Below are positions 25,218 through 33,183 of a stretch of DNA of 64,000 bases, in pieces. The stretch comes from Salticus scenicus (lineage: Eukaryota > Arthropoda > Arachnida > Araneae > Salticidae): the NCBI GenBank assembly GCA_963930645.1, contig OZ005662.1, positions 80,420,841 through 80,484,840 on the forward strand, written 5' to 3'. The position numbers were made by a program, and so were the translations under genes. The notes beneath the pieces were generated by a model. That model was given only the letters and a program-made list of their open reading frames with translations, did not search any database and was not told where the DNA came from. Each line of letters begins with the position of its first letter. The stretch's first letter is position 1.

Positions 25218-25636
25218 TGTTTGTTCCTTACCAGTGTTGTGCGAAATCTTTTGAAGATTACTATTCCCATCAGTCGGGTAGTGGTCTAAATTATTATCAA
25301 GGCACTACTTTACAAAAGGGATATGGATTCGGTGGACTGTTTCGATCCCTTTTTCGTGCAGCAGTACCCCTCTTCAAATCGGGAGCGTAAGCGGTCGGCA
25401 AGCAGTTGTTTCATTCAGCCGTGAACGTGTTAAGTGACCTGTCTCACGGAGAAGACATTAAAATGGCCGCCAAGCGAAGATTAAAAGAAGCTGGACAGAC
25501 CTTAACCGACAAAGCCGCTACTAAAGTGAAGACGATGATTGGATCGGGCCGCCGGTATAAAAAGAGGAAGCGTTCTACCAAAGCAGTCATTCGACGTAAA
25601 GCCAAGAAAGTGAAGGTACAAGATATTTTCGCTTAA
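25217..25636 (+). pseudogene. small basic pVI/pX-like virion protein with one nonsense codon
   Basis: About 140 codons in one frame from the ATG at 25217, interrupted by a TAA at 25388-25390. The 57 residues before the stop end in a glycine-rich, hydrophobic amphipathic segment (GFGGLFRSLFRAAVPLFK). After the stop comes a Lys/Arg-rich tail (RRYKKRKR, then RRKAKKVKV). This architecture and position match the adenovirus pVI/pX-like cement or core proteins described in Polintons and adintoviruses. The reading frame is otherwise unbroken, so a single substitution probably created the stop. An alternative is two short genes, but the second part has no ATG near its start. Ends 2 bases before the capsid ATG. 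Confidence 0.7.
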
Positions 25637-25638
25637 AG

Positions 25639-26952
25639 ATGTCTGGACTCATCCATAAAGATTCTGCTGCCTGTGCGAAATCCGAATTGGATTTATTTTT
25701 GATCCCACCCACGCAAACGGCTATTGAAAAAGGATACTTTGTTGAATACCACCCTCTTGCGAATATTCGAGACGGAGGACCTGTGGAATTTAATATTTCC
25801 GGAAATGGTGAAGACTATATTGATTTATCAGCTTCCTACCTGTATGTGAAAGTGAAAATTACCAAGTTTGATGGATCACCCTTAGCGGAAACGGATGCAG
25901 TTGCCCCCGTGAATTTATTTTTACACGCCTTGTTTTCTCAAGTGGATATTAGCCTGAACGAAAGAGTGATCTCCTCGTCGAGTAACACCTACCCCTACCG
26001 CGCCTATATTGAAACGCTGTTGAATTATGGAGAAGATGCCAAGAAAAGTTTATTGACCTGCGAATGTTTTTACAAAGATGAGAATTTAGCTGCTACAGAT
26101 CCTGCTGGAGACAACCCCGGATTGAAGATACGTTACGCACTCACGAATAAAAGCAAAACGTTAGATATGATTGGACCTTTGCATTGTGATATTTTTCAAC
26201 AAAATCGATTGCTATTGAATATGGTCGACTTGAAAATTAAGATGACCCGAAGCAAGCCTGAATTTTCCTTAATGTGTAAAATCGATGCGGCGAAACCCAT
26301 TCCCAACTACAAAGTGATTTTGGAACATGCTTCTATTTTCATACGTAAAGTGAAAGTGAGCCCCGGTGTATTACTGGGTCATGCCAAGGCCTTAGAGAAA
26401 AGTACAGCAAAGTATCCCATCGATCGAGTGTTATGCAAGACCTATTCGATCTCAACCGGAAGTAAATCCTTTATGCAAGACAATGTGTTTTTAGGAGCCA
26501 TGCCGAAAAGAATTATTATTGGACTTTTAGAAAATAGTGCCTACACTGGACAATATGATTTAAATCCCTTTTATTTCCATCATCACAAGGTCAACTTTTT
26601 AAGTGTTTACGTGGATGGACAACCCGTACCCAGCAAACCCTTGGAATTGGATTTCGAAGAAAATAACTATATAAGAGCGTATCATCGTTTGTTTTCGGGA
26701 TTTAATCGGGATACCGGCATTTATCTGACCCGAGATGACTTTGCGAACGGGCATACTTTGTATGCTTTCGACTTGAGCCCTGACATGTGTGACGGACCCC
26801 ATCTGAATCTACAGCAACAAGGAAATTTACGAATTGAAATCAAGTTTGCGGACACCTTAGAAAGAACCACGACTGTATTGGTGTATGCGGAGTTTGAAAA
26901 CATTATAGAAATTAGTAAAACACGACATGTGTTGTGTGACTTCCCCAACTGA
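25639..26952 (+). CDS. MCP: Polinton major capsid protein (double jelly-roll type)
   Basis: A 437-residue intact protein in the Polinton structural cluster, of the widespread arthropod/nematode family known from C. elegans F54H12.2-like proteins, generally interpreted as the Polinton major capsid protein. Visible landmarks are an N-terminal segment with TAIEKGYFVEYHP, an SLNERVISS stretch preceded by NLFLHALFSQVDI, a YPYRAYIETLLNYG block and a late GIYLTRDDFANG / YAFDLSPD block. All are typical of that family. It should assemble hexon-like trimers. The ATG at 25639 is 2 bases after the previous stop and the protease ATG follows 2 bases after its own stop. No frameshifts. The fold is inferred from family and synteny. 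Confidence 0.82.
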   Translation: MSGLIHKDSAACAKSELDLFLIPPTQTAIEKGYFVEYHPLANIRDGGPVEFNISGNGEDYIDLSASYLYVKVKITKFDGSPLAETDAVAPVNLFLHALFSQVDISLNERVISSSSNTYPYRAYIETLLNYGEDAKKSLLTCECFYKDENLAATDPAGDNPGLKIRYALTNKSKTLDMIGPLHCDIFQQNRLLLNMVDLKIKMTRSKPEFSLMCKIDAAKPIPNYKVILEHASIFIRKVKVSPGVLLGHAKALEKSTAKYPIDRVLCKTYSISTGSKSFMQDNVFLGAMPKRIIIGLLENSAYTGQYDLNPFYFHHHKVNFLSVYVDGQPVPSKPLELDFEENNYIRAYHRLFSGFNRDTGIYLTRDDFANGHTLYAFDLSPDMCDGPHLNLQQQGNLRIEIKFADTLERTTTVLVYAEFENIIEISKTRHVLCDFPN

Positions 26953-26954
26953 AA

Positions 26955-27431
26955 ATGAATTCTATAGAAATCGAGACTATTTTATCCCACGATCCAGTGA
27001 CCAAGAAATACTTTTCCGGTGTTTTCCCCAGTGATCAATTACCCAAGAAGATCGAGCGTTATCCTGCATGTTTTGTATGCAACGTGGACAAGTCTACAGA
27101 AGCCGGAAGCCACTGGGTGGCATTCTACCTATCCTCCCCTACAGAAGCGGAATTCTTTGATTCGTATGGAAACAAGCCGAACGTTTTTAAAGAACCTATA
27201 TCGAACTATGTATCTCAATTTTCACGAGTGGTGTTTAATCCACTTCCGCTGCAAAGTCATGTGACAGCTGTTTGCGGTCAATTTTGTGTGTATTATATTT
27301 ATTGTCGATGTCGATGCAAAACTTTGAAAGATTTTTTAAAGCAGTTTGTAACTGAAAATATATGTAACGACCATCGAGTCTATAATTTTGTATCCAAACG
27401 ATTTCGTACACTTGCTCCCTTTTATCAATAA
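26955..27431 (+). CDS. PRO: adenain-like cysteine protease
   Basis: A 158-residue maturation protease of the adenovirus endopeptidase (C5, Ulp1-like) family. The catalytic set is in the expected order: H53 in GSHWVAFYL, D69 in EFFDSYG, Q109 and C111 in CGQFCVYY. Length is close to the family's norm. It should cleave capsid precursors. The ATG lies 2 bases after the capsid stop. The stop codon (TAA, 27429-27431) sits inside an AATAAA, so the termination codon and a polyadenylation signal overlap, a compact arrangement. Intact. Confidence 0.9.
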   Translation: MNSIEIETILSHDPVTKKYFSGVFPSDQLPKKIERYPACFVCNVDKSTEAGSHWVAFYLSSPTEAEFFDSYGNKPNVFKEPISNYVSQFSRVVFNPLPLQSHVTAVCGQFCVYYIYCRCRCKTLKDFLKQFVTENICNDHRVYNFVSKRFRTLAPFYQ

Positions 27432-27475
27432 AAAACTATTTATAATGTAAACCTATGTGTCTGTGTTTATTTAGA

Positions 27476-28129
27476 ATGGAGTTTCCACGCTTTCAACACC
27501 CTTTTACAATGCTCTTAGCAGGCCCCACGGGGGTCGGTAAGAGTTGGTTTCTGCGGGATTTACTGGCAGAACGACGGCGTATGTTTAAACCTCCTCCCGA
27601 TAAAGTCGTTTGGTTTTACGGCATCACTCAAAAGCTTTACGAGGAAATTCCTGACGTGACATTCGTGGAAGGGTTTCCTTCTAATTATCGGGAATATTTA
27701 GGTACCAATTCTTTAATGATTTTAGATGATTTGATGGTGGAATGTGGGGGTGATGAACGATTAACCCACCTCTTTACCAAAGGAAGTCACCATTTAAATT
27801 TAAGTATTATTTTTATTACTCAAAACCTTTTTCATAAAGGTAAAGAAATGAGAGGTATTTCCTTAAACAGTCAGTACTTAGTACTTTTTAAAAATCGTCG
27901 GGACATGAGCCAAATTACACACTTGGGTAGAAAATTATACCCGAGATCAACTCAGTTTTTTCAAGAAGTGTTCGAGGACGCTACCAAACAACCCTTCTCT
28001 TATTTGTTGGTGGATTTAAGGAATGAAACCCCCGAAGGAATGCGACTCAGAACGCATATATTACCGGGGGAAACCCAATTTGTGTACGAGCCCAAAAAAG
28101 GTTTAAAAGGAAAGCCCTACCGATTTTAA
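27476..28129 (+). CDS. ATP: packaging ATPase (A32/FtsK-HerA type)
   Basis: A 217-residue genome-packaging ATPase counted from the ATG at 27476. An upstream in-frame ATG at 27455 would add seven residues, but the family usually begins within a few residues of the PRFQHPFTMLLAGPTG-like opening. Walker A is GPTGVGKS (16-23). Walker B is LMILDD (D84, D85). The sensor-like ITQNLFHKG (about 114-122) is characteristic of Polinton ATPases. It would translocate DNA into the capsid. It lies between the protease and three small genes and is intact. Confidence 0.9.
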   Translation: MEFPRFQHPFTMLLAGPTGVGKSWFLRDLLAERRRMFKPPPDKVVWFYGITQKLYEEIPDVTFVEGFPSNYREYLGTNSLMILDDLMVECGGDERLTHLFTKGSHHLNLSIIFITQNLFHKGKEMRGISLNSQYLVLFKNRRDMSQITHLGRKLYPRSTQFFQEVFEDATKQPFSYLLVDLRNETPEGMRLRTHILPGETQFVYEPKKGLKGKPYRF

Positions 28130-28142
28130 TTCAGTTGTGATC

Positions 28143-28475
28143 ATGACGTTAACGAGGAAACAACTTCGAGATTTGGAGCTTATAAAGTCTTGTCCTCAAA
28201 CCTTACGCAAGCATTTGTTAAAAAAATTACCGACTCGATCTGTAAAGACTATTTGCGAATGCACCCTGAACGTATTAAAAGGAAACGTGCCTCTCTCCTC
28301 TCATCAGAAACGGTCTTTAAGGAAATATAAGACGACTCTTCGAAAAATTGGTAGTAAGAAAGGAAGTTTATTCAACAAGAAAAAATTGATTGTTCAGCAC
28401 GGCGGATTTTTAAATATTTTAATCCCAGCTGCATTGTCTGTTTTAACCGGCATCATCAATGGAATTCGCAGCTAA
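28143..28475 (+). CDS. small basic Polinton protein with C-terminal hydrophobic segment
   Basis: 110 residues from the ATG at 28143 (14 bases after the ATPase stop). The N-terminal two thirds are Lys/Arg-rich (LRKHLLKKLP, then KRSLRKYKTTLRKIGSKKG), followed by VQHGGFLNILIPAALSVLTG, a hydrophobic segment that could enter a membrane. A protein of this layout is common beside the ATPase in arthropod Polinton-type clusters. Its function is not established; a virion or membrane-active role is inference. It overlaps the next gene by 17 bases in another frame. Confidence 0.7.
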   Translation: MTLTRKQLRDLELIKSCPQTLRKHLLKKLPTRSVKTICECTLNVLKGNVPLSSHQKRSLRKYKTTLRKIGSKKGSLFNKKKLIVQHGGFLNILIPAALSVLTGIINGIRS

Positions 28476-28647
28476 GTATGCGTTGGTACCAGAAGAAGAA
28501 TTTTCTAAGCATACGCCTTCTAAAAAGCAAATGACGGAATTTGATTTAGCTATGGCTAAAATATTAAATAGTTCTCTACCGGATCACAAAAAAAAATCAG
28601 CACTACTACGAACTCTTAAAAAGAAAAATGGATTTGCAAGAATATAA
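28459..28647 (+). CDS. 62-residue Polinton protein, unknown function
   Basis: It begins inside the previous gene and ends 20 bases into the next. The layout KYALVPEEEF, then MTEFDLAMAKIL, then DHKKKSALLRTLKK resembles the short helical protein regularly found at this position in Polinton clusters. The double overlap argues that it is translated. No catalytic motif. A coiled or helical scaffold role would be a guess. Confidence 0.65.
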   Translation: MEFAAKYALVPEEEFSKHTPSKKQMTEFDLAMAKILNSSLPDHKKKSALLRTLKKKNGFARI

Positions 28648-29103
28648 TTTGCCTTGGATGTCTAAACAACCCGAAGAAGAACCTGAAAAAGTGGAACCTA
28701 AACAAGTGGAGCCTATAAAACAAGAACCCCAAGAAGACTATGAAACCTTTGTGTTACCATCTGTAGCTAAACCCATGAAGAAACAAGCCGAAGCCTTATT
28801 AAATTTTCTCAAGTCTCATTCAAACAAGTTTAAGTGGAACCCGAAAGGAGACAACGGAGGGACAATGGAACTTACAACGGAAGGACAATGGAACATTCTA
28901 ATTTAGCGGAACTCTTTCATTTCATCTTTTCTGTGAATAAAAAACCACCTATTACAGGTCAAAGTGAATTTTTGCAAGCCTTGAAAGATATGGGAGTACC
29001 CCAAAGTATTATTAAGAATCGATATTTGTCTTCAAGAAAAAACATTGTCAAACCGAAAAAGAAACTTATTGTAAAAAACCTGTTGTTAAACTCAACCCTG
29101 TAA
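28628..29103 (+). pseudogene. Polinton C-terminal cluster protein, frameshifted
   Basis: The ATG at 28628 opens a frame with an acidic, proline-rich linker (EEEPEKVEPKQVEP) and a helical AEALLNFLKSH segment leading to FKWNPKG. That frame closes at 28906. The frame one base over, open from about 28834, carries TYNGRTMEHSNLAEL, KKPPITGQSEFLQAL and VPQSIIKNRYL to a stop at 29101-29103. The two parts match successive parts of a protein commonly seen last in this cluster, so one indel near 28850-28875 split it. AATAAA follows at about 29120. Function unknown; no catalytic residues recognised. Confidence 0.65.
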
Positions 29104-29247
29104 CCTGGGAAACATACTAAATAAAATGAATTTGTATCTATCCATACGTGTGATTATTTATAGAATAAAATACACTTACCTGAAAACACGTCCTACTCCA
29201 ACGGCTGCCTTGAGAGAAATGAATGATAAGGAGACTTCTTATCAGAA
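29104..29247. other. 3' UTR of the structural cluster and subterminal region
   Basis: An AATAAA lies about 17 bases after the last stop codon and could serve the whole + strand cluster. On the minus strand, CAGGTAAGTG (complement of 29174-29183) is a full-consensus 5' splice donor pointing inward from the terminal repeat, hinting at a transcript from the right end. No ATG-led exon is obvious. Confidence 0.45.
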
Positions 29248-29340
29248 AAGCGGATAACCACAGAACGACTTCTTGTGTTAAAACTTAGAAAATTTTGCTT
29301 ACGATTCGAGTGCGTCTTGCGCATGCGTAGAAGGAAAGCT
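29248..29340 (-). repeat. Polinton terminal inverted repeat, half A right end
   Basis: Read from the outside inward (minus strand) it begins AGCTTTCC and carries ACGCATGCGCAAGA. It matches 32883-32975 over 93 bp; the innermost ~43 bp (from TTCTAAG to ATCCGCTT) are identical. AG at the outer edge is the Polinton signature. The next six outside bases are GTGAAG, the candidate half of a target duplication. Confidence 0.85.
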
Positions 29341-32300
29341 GTGAAGGGATAAATAAGTGGTTTATGGTTTATCCCTATTTCGTTGTGTTTACATTTTCAC
29401 ATGTAAATAAACACGCAAATTAAGTACTGTCCGTTTTCGTAAACCATGTCTACCTCTCGCGGAACGATCCTACTCGGAAAAGGGGTGATGCGTTGAATGA
29501 GATGGGCACTTAGCCAAATGCGCTTTTCGTTCTACACGTGTTCGTTTTCTTTTTATGAGTCTTCAATATTTATTTTACTTAATTTTAATTAACAATATTT
29601 TATTTAATGTAATTTATATGACAATATGCGCGAAAAATAAAAGGTGTAAAATAATCATGATAAAAAAATCTAATGATTTGATTTAAATACGATTTTCTGT
29701 AAATTTCTGTAAAATAGAGATCCAAAAATATGGTATTTTTATTTTAGCAGTATAATTTAAAAGAAAAAAATATATTACTTTTACTACAGGTAAAGTCTAC
29801 TGTAAACGTTGTTCTTTTTCTCTTCTTTTATTAATGAATTATGTAAATTTTACCTAATTTAAGTCATTTTTAATTAATTTACTACTATAATCAGTGCATG
29901 AAACAAGTGTTCAGGTATGACAGATATAGTACGAATTTAGAGATCAAGTAAGCAAATAAAAATAATTTTAACTGAAAAGAAAAAAGAAGAAGAAGAAAGA
30001 AAACAGGCATTTACTTTTAAGTTTACGGATTTTATTTTGCATCGAAGAATAAAACTGATCTTCTACACTTATTTAAAAATTACAAGGGGGAAAAATCAGC
30101 ATTTTGCCTTTATACGAATATAACGAAGAAGTATCGCCTCAAAATTCAATAATGTCCTGAAAAGAAAAAAAAAGAAAAAAGAAACCGCAACTTATCTCTC
30201 ACTCGTAAAATGTAAACATTCTCTCATCTTCTACGCTTCTACCCTATTTTAACAAAATCAATGCAGACCTCACGCATGCGCATAGGTGAGCAGGGTCACA
30301 GCTAACGAAAACAAACAATATGGATGGATGTGAAATAATTAACATTTAGATATAATCAGAAATAGACAGTTTTATTAGTTATTTTTATTCTGTTAATTAG
30401 TTTCATAGATTTTTAAGGAGATGAATACTTTTTAAATTATCTATGTTATTTAAATATTTAACAAAAAAAATAAATAATAAAAAAAATAAATAATAAAATA
30501 AAATTTCCAATTTTTTTTTCTTTTTAATAAGAGCATTTTTCAGTTTATAATGTTAATTGTTTTGATTAATTAGGATATACTGCAGTTATCTATACACCCA
30601 TCGCAATCTTTCTCATTAATTATTTAGTACTTGTCATTTTCATAACCTTGTACTCTTGTGTATATTTTACTTCCAGCTTCAGTTGCTATTTATTTATTTA
30701 TTTTTTTTTTTTTTTTTGCCCGTTTACTATTATTTATTTTATATATATACATTACAAGAATTATTTATTTTCGCACAGTAAAACACGTCAATATTGATCA
30801 TTTAAAAGAAATTTTACATATACTATTTACATTTTTAACATCATCACTGAAAACGTTGGAAATACAGGTTGGAGATTAAGAAGTAAGATAACGATGTTAT
30901 GTAAACCTATGTTAAACAATTCAAATTAGGCTTCAGAAGAGTTTTATATGATAATTAATCCTGTGTGAGGGGGGGGGCTACAGCCCCCCTCAACTCACCG
31001 TTTCATTAATGCAACTAGATTTATATAAAATTTAATTCGGTCATTAAAAAATAATTCTGTTTTAAAAAAAAAAAATATTAAAATTATTATTTTAAAAAAT
31101 TATCTTTTATGATGATGCAGACGATTTCCATATTAGAGAAGTAATATAACACCACATATCCAAAAAAAAGTCCATTTTATTCTTAAAAAAAAAAAAAAAA
31201 AAATTTTTTTTTTTTTTTCGTTAAAAGTGAAAAAAATCGATAACTTTGCTTTAAATTATCGCAGATCGATGGTTCAACCATTCGTTTTAAAGGTATTGGC
31301 GAGCTCTTTTGAAAGATACCCATCAAGAAAATTTACTCCCCTCGAGGGGGGACGTCCCTCCAGGGGGGGGGGAGGCGAGGCTCCCACATACACAAAATTT
31401 TTTTCCCAGTTAACTATCTCTATTACAAAAAATATATATTCGTTTCATTTGGTTTAGTGCAGTCTATAAACGATAAACTCTACTTACCTGCAATTTCCCC
31501 CATAGATGTAATGTATTAGAATTCTCTTCAATGTCCCTGTACACGAACCATTTGCTTGATCTTAACGAAAAGCTTACTGTAGCATCTATATATGATACAC
31601 ATTTAGAATACCAAGTTTGGAATGTCTGCTACTATTTGTTCTTGAGATATGCTGATAAAAGACAGAGACACACAGACATACACACAGACCATTTGCTAAA
31701 AACATGATTTTCGTATTCAGGGCACCTCAAAACGTGTAAATATAACAAAATCTCGCGTTCGAAAATTTGACCCAAAAACAATACTTTCTCTACCTTATGG
31801 TAAGAGAAAGTAAAAATATAAATCAATGTATGAAAAAAAAAAAAAAAAAAAAAAAATTGCTCTCGAGAATGAAATTTAAATCGAGAATGAACAGAAAAAA
31901 AAAAAAAAAATGTTCTTTTTCTGGTCAAAAGGAGGGGGAGGGGAGCAAAATCAAATAAGTTCTTACTTTAAATAATCAGAATATGATGCTACTTTATTCT
32001 AATCATGATTATTTAAAAATTACAGTGTTATTAGGAAGTATCGTTCAGCATGAAAATCAGAACACGTAAATGTATTATAATTAAATATAAAAATATTTTA
32101 TTAATACAGAACGATTTATATGTATATATATTATGTATAATAGAATAATTAAAAAATTTATAATTCTGAATGAAAAATAAAAGTTGCTCCTGCATAACTG
32201 AAAAATATTACAGGTTAATATACATTAAATTTGAATAAGATTATTAATAATAATTAAAATTTACAACTTTTTCTTTAATTAGATTCCTGTATTACAATTA

Positions 32301-32882
32301 CAATATTCAAAGTATGTGAAAAATATAATAGCTACATTAAATTCCTTATGTGTTACATTCGTGGTTAAAGAAAAAAAGAAAAAAAAAAAATTATACTTGA
32401 TCTTTGAGAAATAGAGATAAGTAAACTTACTGATTCGAAATCACAATAGCTTGAAACAATCTTGCGAGGCAATCCTGCAAGTGTTTACATTAAAGCAAGA
32501 AAATAAATAAAACTTTTTGCTTATAATGTAACACCAACTGGCTGAAAATCTCCGAAATAGAAGTAAGAGAGACAAAGCATCCATATCCTACATTTGAATT
32601 GCGTCCCATACATACTTCCTCGTCCTCGAAACATTTGACGCAGCGTATATTTTACTTACAAAATAATTCAGTCATTCAAGACTTCGCCATTTGACATACA
32701 ATAACGAATAAAACATTTCAAGTAATGCGATAAAACTATAAATTTTATATTGGTAATCAATTCCTTAAAACGAGAAAGAAAAATATCACAGTAAAAAAAT
32801 ATTAAAGTTGTAAACAAACATAAATATTCTTAGAGGGAAAATGTATTTAATTTCTCCCCATGCGGAACTTTTTCCTCTTTTC
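29341..32882. other. 3.5-kb spacer between the two Polinton ends
   Basis: AT-rich, without genes. It holds a G-run/C-run hairpin at 30967-30990 (GAGGGG...CCCCTC around CTACAG), a relative of the 380-480 repeat at 31110-31165, and the inverse copy of the 21.3-kb stem-loop repeat at 31260-31830. A CACGCATGCGCATAGG segment at 30273 resembles the core of the Polinton terminal repeat by 11-12 bases. The bases bordering the two Polinton ends (GTGAAG and CTTTTC) do not match as one target duplication. Confidence 0.65.
31260..31830 (-). repeat. interspersed stem-loop repeat, inverse copy
   Basis: It is the reverse of the 21285-21790 family, with a hairpin near its end (ACTTTCTCTTACC paired with GGTAGAGAAAGT around 31785-31813), GTCCCTGTACACGAACCATT, and a GC-rich CCTCGAGGGG/GGAGGCGAGG segment. 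No coding sequence; open frames inside it are incidental. Confidence 0.75.
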
Positions 32883-32975
32883 AGCTTTCTTTTTACGCAT
32901 GCGCAAGAGACACGAACTCAAGCTAAAAAAATTTCTAAGTTTTAACACAAGAAGTCGTTCTGTGGTTATCCGCTT
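32883..32975 (+). repeat. Polinton terminal inverted repeat, half B left end
   Basis: Opens AGCTTTCTTTTTACGCATG and is inverse to 29248-29340, with the same length of 93 bp. The six bases before it are CTTTTC. The TTACGCATGCGCAAGA segment resembles the GCGCATGCGC sites bound by NRF-1/Ewg-type factors in animals, so the terminus may double as promoter DNA. Confidence 0.85.
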
Positions 32976-32985
32976 GTTCTTATCA

Positions 32986-33130
32986 GCGACGCGAGGTCAC
33001 GTGATTAGGGTGACGTCACGAGTGATGTGATTGGCTATGCTCAGTCACGTGGTGAGTGACGTCACGAGTTATCTGATTGGCTACCTCTGGTCACGTGACG
33101 AGAGTCTTATCTTATCAGAGATTGCTTATC
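32986..33130 (+). promoter_or_regulatory. promoter-like block with duplicated CRE/CCAAT/E-box module
   Basis: A ~42-bp module occurs twice, starting at 33010 and 33056 (46-bp spacing). Each copy has GTGACGTCACGAG (a CRE-like palindrome), TGATTGGCTA (inverted CCAAT box) and GTCACGTG (E-box). Further TCACGTGA boxes flank the pair, and CTTATCAG (GATA-type) repeats follow. It lies between the terminal repeat and the AlkB ATG at 33184. Promoter function is inferred from motif density. Confidence 0.6.
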
Positions 33131-33183
33131 AGCGATCACGGCTCAGTCTACCATTTGATTTCGTGTGTGTTGGTTGTCTGGTC

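Larger units (their letters stand above)
23110..29340 (+). mobile_element. Polinton/Maverick, right half (half A)
   Basis: A block visibly richer in GC than its surroundings, carrying the integrase, capsid, protease and packaging ATPase genes that define Polintons and adintovirus-like elements. It ends at 29340 in a terminal repeat closing AAGCT-type with CT, as Polinton ends do. No left terminal repeat is visible upstream of the integrase, and the replication genes (polB and the AlkB-PC4 gene) are absent, so the left half is missing. The left boundary is uncertain; 23110 marks the start of the iteron cluster next to the integrase promoter. Those genes are instead found in half B, beyond the spacer. 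Confidence 0.85.

Noticed and set aside
25406..25636. Separate gene for the basic tail after the stop in the pVI/pX-like gene
   Set aside because: It would need a TTG start; the same frame runs from 25217 with only one TAA, so a nonsense mutation is simpler.
29248..32975. The two Polinton terminal repeats as ends of one 3.7-kb transposon
   Set aside because: The AG/CT outer edges face each other across the spacer, so the repeats bound sequences outside, not inside, the 29.3-32.9 kb interval.
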